This document shows positions 1 through 10,700 of a stretch of DNA of 64,000 nt, in pieces. Both the position numbers and the translations under genes were made by a program. How positions within the stretch are numbered: the stretch's first letter is position 1; every line of letters starts with the position of its first letter. Origin of the DNA: Balanoglossus misakiensis (Eukaryota; Hemichordata); contig CM082578.2 of the NCBI GenBank assembly GCA_040954595.2, positions 13,950,001 to 14,014,000 of the forward strand, written 5' to 3'. Under the pieces are notes generated by a model. The model saw nothing but the letters and a program-made list of their open reading frames with translations. It had not been told where the DNA came from and ran no database searches.

Positions 1-951
1 CCTCATTCAAAGCTGAAGCCTGTGACTTATCCCTTATTCAAAGCTGAAGCCTGTGACTTATCCCTTATTCAAAGCTGAAGCCTGTGACTTATCCCTTATT
101 CCTGAAGTCTGTGACTTATCCCTCATTCAAAGCTGAAGCCTGTGACTTATCCCTTATTCAAAGCTGAAGCCTGTGACTTATCCCTTATTCAAAGCTGAAG
201 CCTGTGACTTATCCCTTATTCAAAGCTGAAGCCTGTGACTTATCCCTTATTCCTGAAGTCTGTGACTTATCCCTCATTCAAAGCTGAAGCCTGTGACTTA
301 TCCCTTATTCAAAGCTGAAGCCTGTGACTTATCCCTTATTCAAAGCTGAAGCCTGTGACTTATCCCTTATTCAAAGCTGAAGCCTGTGACTTATCCCTTA
401 TTCAAAGCTGAAGCCTGTGACTTATCCCTTATTCAAAGCTGAAGCCTGGAACTTATCCCTTATTCCTGAAGTCTGTGACTTATCCCTCATTCAAAGCTGA
501 AACCTGTGACTTATCCCTTATTCAAAGCTGAAGCCTGTGACTTATCCCTTATTCAAAGCTGAAGCCTGTGACTTATCCCTTATTCAAAGCTGAAGCCTGT
601 GACCTTTTCCTTATCCAAAGCTGAAGCCTGTGACTTATCCCTTATCCAAAGCTGAAGCCTGTGACTTATCCCTTATCCAAAGCTGAAGCCTGTGACTTAT
701 CCCTTATCCAATCTGAAGCCTGTGACTTATCCCTTATCCAAAGCTGAAGCCTGTGACTTATCCCTTATCCAAAGCTGAAGCCTGTGACTTATCCCTTATC
801 CAAAGCTGAAGCCTGTGACTTATCCCTTATCCAAAGCTGAAGCCTGTGACTTATCCCTTATCCAAAGCTGAAACCTGTGACTTATCCCTTATTCAAAGAT
901 GAAGCCTGTGACTTATCCCTTATTAAAACTTAAGTCTGTGACTTATTCCTT
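1..951. repeat. 31-bp minisatellite array (about 31 units, open at left edge)
   Basis: Head-to-tail units begin at 5, 36, 67, 98 and so on to 922. The usual unit is 31 bp and reads ATTCAAAGCTGAAG then CCTGTGACTTATCCCTT. Three units (98, 249, 462) are 27 bp, lack the AAAG block and always end in CCCTC. Bases 1-4 carry that same CCTC ending, so another 27-bp unit probably sits just outside the window. From about 613 the units change to an ATCC start (C-type); the unit at 706 has lost one base, and those at 891 and 922 are degenerate. The array ends at about 951, where the sequence turns unique. The unit length is not a multiple of three and no reading frame stays open, so it is non-coding. Confidence 0.97.
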
Positions 952-2054
952 ATTCGCATTTCCAAAAAATTTAACCTAGGGATACTATGTTGATAGCAGT
1001 AGGAATGACCAAAGTTTATAGATTCTAAGATCACATGTGGCTGTCAATGATACAGAAGCAGGGGGCCGTCTGTGTGACCTCTACATACACCTAACCATGA
1101 TAGTGTTTTAGGTAGGCCGGTCAGCTTATATCAAGCCATTAGCCCAACTAGTGAGTCACGCATTTACATGTGTGTAACACAAAATTGTCATTCCAACTCA
1201 AAAGCGATCCATGTGAAATGCTTTTATCAGCCACCAAAGCAAGAAAATCATATACAGTTCATAACTGCAAAATTAAGATAATGTTAGGCCATAAATGCCA
1301 GGTGCACGTCCCTATTGTAACTTGTACATTGCTACCAGCAGTGTTCTAATCATTATTTTCCACAATGCCCATATAATCCAACGTCTGCCCATATTGAAAC
1401 CTGGTCATGTGGGTCTAATGTATAGCAAGTTCGCATTAAATAATTAAGCAGTCTCAAAAATAATCTATTCAAAACATTAGAAGTGGTACAGTAGGCCCTA
1501 CTACTATTCTATCACCTACGCCTGCAGGCAGACTCTAATAGATTATTATCTGGTTGCGTAATTTTTTTACTATTGCACTACTTCTAGTGATACGCAAGAA
1601 TACGTGCACACTAGGATTATCAACAGTTCACTGTTCGGGATAGGTTGGAAAGGATGACCAACTGTGGTAAACGTAAACCGCTCAACTTCAAAGTCTGGCG
1701 TCTGTTGTTAAATCTTAAAGTGATATCTGAAGCAGTTAGAAACGAATAGCTTCGTAAATCCCAACCTCTGCAGCATTTAATCTGTTATATTGTCTTATGC
1801 CTCGCTCAGTCTTTCAGGCTATATTCATCGTGTGGTCTCAGTCAACACCCAACGTCCATAATTAACTGATTTACGACAAGTGCAATAGCGCTATAGCTGT
1901 TTAACACTGCAGGATTAATACAATTCGACAGAGAGGGCGCCCATCCACGTCTCTGACGAAAACGCCGCATAGTCTGCAGTATCGACATGATCATAGCAGT
2001 GATCGATGTCTTCAAACGCACACCGCATTTGACCAGTGACAGAAGGCATTCTGA
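952..2054. other. Gene-free flank between minisatellite and foldback
   Basis: About 1.1 kb of AT-rich unique-looking sequence. The ORFs here are short, and I see no conserved motif, splice-site pair or repeat that can be supported. Confidence 0.5.
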
Positions 2055-2224
2055 ATACGCGTACATGGACCACTTCACGGATAGCATAATGCAAGGGTGT
2101 TGTGGGACAGTTTGCGTTCTGAGCGCGTGCGTTATTGGCCATGTACTAGACGCTATGTTGAACGCAAATTATACCATCATGCATTGCAGATACCCTATCC
2201 GCGAAGTGGTCTATGCACATGCAC
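2055..2224. repeat. Imperfect inverted repeat (foldback)
   Basis: The two halves pair about a centre near 2139.5. The best blocks are 2069-2088 against 2191-2210 (17 of 20 complementary, core GACCACTTC against GAAGTGGTC) and 2111-2119 against 2160-2168 (TTTGCGTTC against GAACGCAAA, perfect). The pairing between and outside the blocks is weaker and needs small bulges. Pairing fades into the CA-rich tract beyond 2224. It could be a small foldback transposon remnant or a transcribed hairpin; no target duplication is evident. It lies about 0.7 kb upstream of the receptor gene. Confidence 0.55.
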
Positions 2225-2291
2225 ACACACATGCGCGTGCAGGCACCCCCCCCTCCCCTACACACACACACATACATGTACATGTACATAT
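2215..2291. repeat. CA-rich and ACATGT microsatellite
   Basis: A compound simple repeat: ACACAC stretches interrupted by a C run, followed by alternating ACATGTAC units. It is non-coding and likely to vary in length. Confidence 0.85.
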
Positions 2292-2911
2292 TTCATTTAC
2301 AACAACTCACATGTATTTTAAACAGGGCACAATTACATGTAGAGTGTCTTACCTGTAATTGTCGAAAATCCATCATGTTTCCAAGGGAAAAGCCAATGTT
2401 CCAACATAGATGACAAACATAGAAAAGAAGAAGAAAAAAAGAAAATGGAATTGTTATGATTTTTACTTAATAAGCTATTGTCAAATGCATCAACTGATTT
2501 CAAAGTGACATTGAAAGATATTGCCTGTAAAAGATAAATGATGGTGGAAAGAAATCGGTGCAAAGTAACCCAAATCTTCTCCACTCCACTCTAATACATA
2601 TTGACCCTGTCCTTTTTTTTCAACAGTACTTGGTAGCGCCGTCACGAGATGAAAGGATTTAAAATAACTGGAAGTTTCCATGGTAACTGATGTGATCTGG
2701 AATAGCAACTAGTTTCAGCACATGCACCTGCGTAATAATTATCGTATTTTGCCGTGGACAATGAAATAACACGAGCGATAAATGAGCTTTTTCCGAGCCT
2801 GAGGAAATGGCATGATTGGGGATCAGAGACCGTGCAACTACTGAAAGCTGTTTCTGAGTATTGCGTCCTTAGTGATAAATCAGGGGAATACATACTCTGT
2901 TGACAACTGCT
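2292..2911. other. 5' flank / possible 5' UTR of the receptor gene
   Basis: There is no supported gene here. An in-frame stop (TAA at 2876-2878) closes the receptor frame upstream of its first ATG. A possible splice acceptor (AAATCAG, ending at 2883) lies 28 bases before that ATG, so a separate upstream non-coding exon is possible. I see no convincing TATA box at a proper distance. Confidence 0.4.
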
Positions 2912-4057
2912 ATGACAATGAAGACAACAACAACAACAACAACAGAGCTCCTAATTGAGAACACAACTCGTGCGGTCGAAAATGCCACAGAATTCAAATG
3001 TTGGACAATTATGGACAATGTCAGCACCCCTCCCAGCGAGAACATCTTGCCGATAACACTACTTGTCCTGGGTTTAGTGTGCAACGTGGCTTTTTTGTAC
3101 GTCAGGCTGCAGATACCGTACATGAAGACAGTGACGAACAGTTACCTGACTAATCTGTGCATCGCTGATATTCTGTTCACAGTGAGTGAGTTCGTTCACG
3201 TGGTGATATTCCACGGAGGACGCCGCCAAGCGAGGGAGGACTGCATAGTGTTGCACATAGCGCACCTGGTGATGTACACGTCAATGTTTACGCTCTCTGT
3301 AATCTGCACCGAAAGACACCGGGCCATTTGTTATCCCTTCACGGCGCAGAGTTCAAACCAAAGGCGAAGAGTTGCGGCTCACATCTGCCTGACTTGGTTT
3401 CTCGGCGCCGTATTTATGAACACCACGGGCATTTACTGCTACGCCAACCAGATGTACACAGAGCATCGATACATCGCCATGGTTTTGATGGTTCTGCAGA
3501 TTGTCCCGTTTCTAGTTTGCATGATTCTAATGGTCGTCATGTATTGTCGCATTTGTTACTACCTGGAGCACATCAATCGGACGTGCGCGTCACACGAGAT
3601 GTGGGATCAATCGCACGCAGAAAGGACTCAGGTCACCAAACTTCTCGTGGTGACAGGTTTAGTGTTTTTCATCTGCGTCACACCGTGGCATCTGTACAAA
3701 ATCTACGAGGGGCTCTTGTTATTGGGTGTCATTAGCGCCTGCTCCAGGGAGGTTTCCATGGTGGCGGTGCAGATCTTTCGAATCCTGATTTACCTGAACG
3801 TTGCCGTTAACCCTATCCTCTACAACATAATGAGCGCCACCTATCGGAAGGCTTTCAACGAAGCCTTCTTCCACAGGTGCCTAAAACAGTTCAAGGAACG
3901 TGGTGGACACCGGCCATCGAACGGCACCGCAGCTGAAGCAAACTGGGCAAAGCGTCATCCTCTGCTCGGCGGAAACTCCCGTGATTTAGAGAAAGAACGT
4001 AAACATTCTGTGAGATACACAGTTGACACAGCGGACAACACTGAAACTGTTCTCTAG
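2912..4057 (+). CDS. Rhodopsin-family (class A) peptide-type GPCR, intronless
   Basis: Predicted seven-transmembrane receptor of 381 residues, acting at the plasma membrane and probably coupling a neuropeptide or peptide hormone to G proteins. The first ATG (2912) was chosen because a stop lies in frame at 2876; the next ATG (2918) has a better -3 base and is a possible alternative. The N-terminus has a seven-Thr run encoded by an ACA microsatellite and N-glycosylation sequons at N17, N24 and N36. Helices lie near 44-66, 77-100, 111-133, 154-174, 187-212, 240-265 and 283-307. Class A anchors are N58, D86 (NLCIAD), W162, P199, P258 and NPILY at 300-304, with a disulfide pair C111/C176. The QVTKLLVV entry to helix 6 and LYNIMS after helix 7 resemble the neuromedin U/ghrelin/motilin/TRH receptor clade; the ligand is unknown. 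Oddities: ERH (134-136) instead of DRY, V256 in place of the helix 6 toggle tryptophan, and a C-terminal ETVL. No AATAAA occurs within about 1.5 kb downstream. Confidence 0.95.
   Translation: MTMKTTTTTTTELLIENTTRAVENATEFKCWTIMDNVSTPPSENILPITLLVLGLVCNVAFLYVRLQIPYMKTVTNSYLTNLCIADILFTVSEFVHVVIFHGGRRQAREDCIVLHIAHLVMYTSMFTLSVICTERHRAICYPFTAQSSNQRRRVAAHICLTWFLGAVFMNTTGIYCYANQMYTEHRYIAMVLMVLQIVPFLVCMILMVVMYCRICYYLEHINRTCASHEMWDQSHAERTQVTKLLVVTGLVFFICVTPWHLYKIYEGLLLLGVISACSREVSMVAVQIFRILIYLNVAVNPILYNIMSATYRKAFNEAFFHRCLKQFKERGGHRPSNGTAAEANWAKRHPLLGGNSRDLEKERKHSVRYTVDTADNTETVL
2921..2943 (+). repeat. ACA trinucleotide repeat inside the receptor CDS
   Basis: Consecutive ACA codons encode Thr5 to Thr11 in the extracellular N-terminus. 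A length change here would add or remove Thr residues without shifting the frame. Confidence 0.9.
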
Positions 4058-4416
4058 TCTGACAGTCATATCACTTATTGAAAGCCACCAGAATGTCTTC
4101 AAACTACATGTATGACAATGCAATTGCAACGATGCAAGAGAATTCGTCATGTACAATTGTTACAACAGCACTGTTATGCATGCGCAGTTCTAGTAAGGAA
4201 CAATTTAAATTTATGTCTTGTCGATAATGAAGTAGCTTAATTTTAAGATTCCGAGAAACTGATATGCATACTTTGCAATACTTGAGGTACCTGGATTTAC
4301 TAATCCGAGCTTGCACGAGTTCTTGACTCACACAAATTTGCGATGCTTATCGCGTTAAAACAGTCAGGTCAAACGCAAGTTGCATCAAATATAAATACCT
4401 ATAGCCTATTACACTA

Positions 4417-4620
4417 ATGGCTATGGATGGGATGAAGCGAATCGCCATACCCTATATCACGCTTCATTACACATCTATGATGACGGTGTTTTGCATTTTC
4501 GCTCCATGTTTGTTAAGTCGTGTGCAAGCGTTTAGCTCATGTGCACAGTATCCGGTTATGTGTGAATTGGTTTACAATGAGGGTACACAGAGAAATTGGT
4601 TCAGGCATTATCTGGACTAA
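4417..4620 (+). CDS. Doubtful small ORF with signal-peptide-like segment
   Basis: An ATG-started ORF of 67 codons. Residues about 21-38 form a hydrophobic stretch (MTVFCIFAPCLL) ending in a VQA-type cleavage context, followed by a ~29-residue tail with two cysteines six residues apart (CAQYPVMC). It begins 360 bases downstream of the receptor stop on the same strand. No dibasic processing site follows the hydrophobic segment and I do not recognise a family. The start context has C at -3 and G at +4. It could equally be a chance ORF or part of the receptor 3' UTR. Confidence 0.12.
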   Translation: MAMDGMKRIAIPYITLHYTSMMTVFCIFAPCLLSRVQAFSSCAQYPVMCELVYNEGTQRNWFRHYLD

Positions 4621-4763
4621 CAATAACCGAAGTGAATCAGCGAATACACAGTAATTGCCTTTAGAAGTGCACACTTTCCTTTTCTGTCAAATGTACAGAA
4701 GGAACATTATCAAGAATTATAGTTGGTTCAGGCTTGGAATATGATCTCATTCTCTCCAAATAT

Positions 4764-4773
4764 GATGGCGGCG
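4764..4773 (+). promoter_or_regulatory. YY1-like motif GATGGCGGCG
   Basis: The word GATGGCGGCG matches the core of the YY1/Pho consensus (AANATGGCGGC in its best-known form). The same 10-mer occurs twice, in inverted orientation, at 52592-52633. A lone site is weak evidence of function. Confidence 0.25.
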
Positions 4774-7700
4774 CTTGGCAGCAGGGAAACGGCCAATGAC
4801 ACCTGGGACGAATATTCGTCTCGAATGACAAAAGTGACGAAAAATAATGAAATGCCAGACAGCGTCAGAGACATCTTCAACAAAATGTAAAATTCAATGT
4901 CGGACGACAAACTGGCAAGGAATGAAAATTCAAACATGGAGGAAGTTACGTTCTCAAACACCCGAACGAAATCAGCAACACACTCACGGGTTATCCGAAA
5001 ATTATCGGGAATAGTGTAGACGAGAAATTAGATCATATTGCTAATTTGGTTCTAGAAAAGTTACAGTTCTTTCAGTTGACAATGCCATAATCTTAAAATT
5101 CCCACGCAGTGGCCAAAAACCTCTGAGCGAAACAGGATAACTGCCATCCATGGAAAACTGTTGCTCGTACACGTCGGTTCTGTTGATCTCCATAAAGACG
5201 ATTGGGCTTTGTGTCAGTGAAATCTAGATGGATGGGTACTAACTGTCGGAATTACTATCGCGGCAAAACTGTCTTCTTTGTCTAGGCAAATTGACGATTT
5301 GTCTTTTGGGAGAATTCCATTTAATTTTAGTTACGTTCATTTCTGAGAAAGAAGATTTGTCAGGAAAAGGCTGCCAGGAACTAATAACAGCAAAATGCTT
5401 AATCCGGGTGGTGAATACATTATTGTGTCGCCGGATTGCGTTTCGGGCAACGTGCACAACATCTTAGTCACGACAGAGCTTCTGTTGATGTCGTTGAACC
5501 CATGAAGATTAAACATTTGAAACAAATAGTGGTATATACATGTACCGTGTAAGGTTTACTTAATATTCGAACATCACGAACTTTGGAGGAGAGAGGTGAG
5601 TTTAAATTTACCATATGATGTTATTCACTGATAAATCATTATCAGATTGATATATCACAACTGACCCAGATTATACTGTTAAAAGTGTGTAATTTACATG
5701 CAAATGCGAGTAAAAAATGACAAAAACATAAGAAAATAAATGCTTAAAGACGAAATATAAACGTTGATTGCGTTATATGTCAATAAAAGTCTGCCAGATA
5801 GCTTCACAACATTTTCTGCTAAGGAGGATGGCAGAGATGCATTCTTAGGCTGATGTATGACTGACATTTCCTGGATAGTTGGAACCAGGTCTGTCCAGTC
5901 CTTAACTTGTCACGAAAATACTTCATTGTGACATGTGGCTCTTGTCATGTCAATAATGAACACTCGACTGCAACATGGTCCCATAAAGCGCCTTAATTGT
6001 CGCTGTGTTAAGTGGAAGAGTTCACTTTAAAGTCCACGTCAAGATTGCATCTTTATTTTGGCCAAAGCACATTTTTTTCAATCTGGTTATCTTCAAGTCA
6101 TTGAATTATTTATGTCAATCCATTACTCTTCCCCCATAAACGTCATGTGGGTTTGTTTGCCTTCAGCTCGGCTTAGACATCCATCACTTTTAGTTGTCTG
6201 AGAGCTGAGTTTCTCCTTGTGTGGATAAGGTGACAGAAAAGGGCTATGCAAATTTATGTTTACTTGTTTAGATGAGGACATACTGTTATTTAGGGAGTTG
6301 GTATTCAATAACTTACATATATTGTTCTTCAAGCCCCATTAGCTGCCACCATTTGCTCGATTACACTTTCAAACTTATACTTGTTCATTTAAATTTATTA
6401 TCAACCACTGAATGTGGCTGTATATTTAAATGTGAACAATTTAAATAATTAGCTACATTATCGGTATACAAACTTTGAATTCGACAGGTGTCAATTCAAT
6501 TTTATGCAGCTTCTTGTACAAATAATAAGACAAACATTTTATCATGTCCAGAACAATCATATCCCCCTTTTACTGCGTAACATATAGGACTGGCTGAATC
6601 CGCAGTCTTCTCATAGTTTCCAATTACAAACACACGGCACGATCACATTTAGTCTCGTAAACAAGGCGAAATGAGTTTGTTTCGTTTATTTCTACCTTGC
6701 GCCAAGGGACTCTCGTGCTTCCCATAAGGGAAATCAAAATGGAGTTTAGAAGCTTGCGCAGCATATGCAACAAATCGTTGCCTCAATGGTTTTGTAATGT
6801 AGGCCGATAAGACAGTATGGATCACCTATTACACCTGACGCATTTGGCCGTTCTCATGATTGGCAGTCCACAATGATCATTGATGGAAACATTTGTCTGT
6901 TATAAATAGAATCTGAACACCAGTCATAATCGACTGTAATACCTACTAATGGAAACTGGGAGGAAAATGACAGCGAGCTAAAAGTAATATTTCAGCGATC
7001 CATTGTCTCTCTTGTCCATCCGTCCCTGTTAGAAGGAACACGTCAGCGACAGTCGGCTGAATGACATGAACTGATGGTATGATGCCAGGAAAGTTCGTTG
7101 ACATCAACAAAAATCGTCAGACAGTGATGGAACCATAATTGTGGCCAAAAAGATGGAAACAAAACCCAAGACTTGGGTAACTCAAGCCAAAGCGTCTTTG
7201 CTCAAACATTGCCGTCGATCCCTGAAGATTTTTTAATTTGTGAACAACCCTCCAGATAACTCCAATTTCCCTTACAGACGATCAAATGTCGATACATATC
7301 GGGAGTGTTGTGTAACATCTCTCCGCAATCTTCCGGGAAAATAACTTGATGATTGCCTTGCTGATATTTGCAATAGCATCGAAATTAACGCGGAAGGCGA
7401 TGCAATGCTTCGTGAGAAACATACATATATCTCAATGAGGCCTTAATATCAGGCAAAAATAGTTTTTCCTCTTCAATAATTTACAGAATGGGTGAGATCA
7501 CCACAATCACTTTCATTCCATTTCAACAAGACGTACACTTGAAATTTGAAAAGGTGCGATTTGAATGGGTGACGTGATATTGTGAGTCTACACAGGTGTG
7601 AAAGGGAACGAGATTGACATATGTATTATTAAGACTACAATCCTCTCTCGATGAGAAAAAAATAGTCATTTTTCATCATTGTTTTAGGGCACTCTTCAGG

Positions 7701-10700
7701 GCAAGCCATTGGTGACGTGCAATTTACCACAACACGCAGCGGAAGCCATTTCCTGAAGTACATTGAATCTCTTGGCAGTTTCAATAGCAAACCACTGTAT
7801 AAGTGGAACGGAATAGGAAGGTCACACTTTCCATTAAGTAAAGTGACTGTGTATATTCCCAGGGTTTTGTCAGCGTTCGATTTCACAGCTTTAGATTAAT
7901 AAGTTCCTTTTTTATATTTGTAAAAAAGAAATGACGATAGTTTGTTTGATTGTGGCACGCTTTTCGTTGTTGGTAGCGTGAATTAATCGCCGGTGGATGC
8001 ATAAATTGGATTTACTCCTTAATTTTCAGGGGAATTAATGTTGTAATTCGGTTGCAAAGATAACATCTGTAGCTGATCGTAATACGCCTGGTGAATTTGA
8101 TAATCGATTTTACACAAAAGGTACCGGAATGTACCTGTCGATATCCGAGCATTCTAAATCTAAACTTCGCAAGGGAATATCATATAATCGAGTGACACAT
8201 GTCAATTTTTAAAATTATTTTTGTTTCGTTTTGGCTGTGTTTTGAGATTATTCGAACCCTTTACCCATTTATAACAAGCATGCCAAAGTTAGTCCCTCTG
8301 GATACGTACTTCCCCACCTACACAATCAACGCGTCCATACATTGACTTCGTGGAGACTGAGATACATCTAGACTGTGTACTGTGTTCTCCACACACATAG
8401 ACACACTCTCTTTCTCTTCCCAACATCGGCTCTAGACAACTTCCATATTGTACAAACTCATCGCTCATAATATCAATCATCAAAGAAATCAGAGGTTTGC
8501 AGCGCAACAAGCGACACATATCCAGCTACGCTGACGAAAGAAACTATTTTTTTCTATCAATACTAATATTTCAACATAAAAGATTCCTGCAGAGACGCCA
8601 GAGTGAGGTAAGTTTACTGTAGAAAAGAATTGTTGTCGTGTTTGGCATATATGTCAATTTTCTCGTGCTATATCTTTTATAGTTCTCACATAGTCATTTC
8701 CTTTCGAAAAGGTTAAACTATATGAAGCCGATTTATTCAGATCCAAATATATCGAACCTCTTTGGATTTTCTGTGTGGTCCATGCGGTGCTAATACGACG
8801 GTGACAAAACGCTTGACAATAGGGTAGATTCTTGCAATTGCAATAACATTTACGTATGTAAGAACGTGACTTCCATTCAATCTTCTGCAACAAGATTGAG
8901 TCCAAATGATTCATCGCGCCTGTGAACAAACAGATAGAAAGACTGCACCACATATAATGTCAGGACTTCTCGGTTGCTGTATTATGTTATATTGGGCTGG
9001 TGCGATAGTTTCTTTTTTAACAAACCCTTTGGAGTGATATGACAGTGTTCTGATGGATATCGCTAGAACCGGTCACGTCGATTCTGCGAAAGTAACGTCA
9101 TGTGTATTCATCTCGTGTGATATCTCCGTATGTCTAATGTCTGTTATCGTCAATGGTCCAATACCGATAAAATTGCGTTTGTTTAACCATTAGCGTCTCA
9201 TTATGTTAAGATATGTGTGACCTGGTGCGGGCCATTTGGATAAACGTGTGAAAAGATGTGCGTCAGCCACTATCGGTCCATTCGCACAACCATATGTTAT
9301 TTGGACACTATACACTGTACATGTGCAAACATCTCTTGACGCCAACGATTCTAATCGTCCGTAACACAACACCGCACGGCTCCCAAAAGCACTGGAAACA
9401 CTGCATCGTCAGAGAAATGCTGTTTAAAGCTCAGACAATCGCCAATCTGCAACTGGTGTTCTGCTTTCAACGTTCCAACTCTAGGCTATAGCTTATAGGT
9501 TCACAATGTCATCAATTTACTTTGTTTGGCCAACTACAATATAAATCACAATGTCAGGTATAAAAGAAAGATATTCTCTCTTTTCAGAACGCAATATTTC
9601 AGCGCCAATTTTGCAGTCCCAACAGGATTTCATCGTGATTACCATTGTCGATACATTGTACATAGAACGAGAAGTTGAATATGTTTTATTTTAATATCAG
9701 CAGGCCAGAAGGTTTGAAAGATTATTGAATGATACTTGACTTAACAAAGTGAATTGTAGACGGCATGAATCGCTTTCAACCTTTTTAGTGATGGAAACAG
9801 GAAACGCAAATGGAGGAACACGAACTGTTCGGCTCACAGATACGCAGGGGGATTGAAAGCTGCTGATGATGTTCGCCCACGCCACCAGCGCGTGCTTTTG
9901 TTGTTGTCTAGTGTGCATGAGACATGGAAGCTGAACGCTAGACAACTGGTGTATTACATCCGTTTTCCGATAAAAAATATCATTGTCAAATTACTTGAAT
10001 GACGAATGTGTCCATATACTGATAAAAAGATACCTCGTAAGCTAATACTATTCTCTCCCTGAAATGTAAGCATGTGAGCCACCCATAGCAGTTTTTATTT
10101 TCAAATGTGAATGCTCTTTGGCTGCCTACAGGTAAATCACTCGAGTCGTGTCGGCATACTTTTAACTGGATCGCCTTGGCACTTTTCATGCCGCATGATC
10201 AAATTAGCAGGCTGCTTTGTTAACACACGCCACTGAAGACAGATTCATATCGAAATGGGTATATAATTGACAAAGCACTGATTATTCAGTTACAGAATTT
10301 ACAGTTTACGCAAATAGGCAGGATAAAGTGTGGCTGTGAATTATTGAATTCACTGAGCATTAGAATGGCCGTCTTCATACCCCTCTCTAGCAGCAGAGCT
10401 CAGCCAAGCCACGGGATATAGCAAAATGGGCCCTGTTGAGGAGACTTCTTCATTTTACCGCGTCAAAGCTACACCAGACGTCATTCTGATCCTAGCTAAA
10501 GCTATTCATTGGGACATAATAAGTCACACACAAAGCTGCTGGGTTTTGAACCATATCATGGCAATCTATTTCAACCCTTATCCATTTTCCAGGGATTTTG
10601 TTAGATTCGTTATATCTTCAAGCTTATATACCTCATATTTTGTTTTTGCATTCTTCATGCATAGGCATGATAGCCTTGGAGGGATTGTTTTGTTTTGCTG

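Noticed and set aside
1-951. Minisatellite as a CRISPR array
   Set aside because: Units are contiguous without unique spacers, and the context is eukaryotic.
2900-2911. TTG at 2900 as the receptor start, giving four more residues
   Set aside because: Non-ATG starts are rare in animals and an in-frame ATG follows at 2912.
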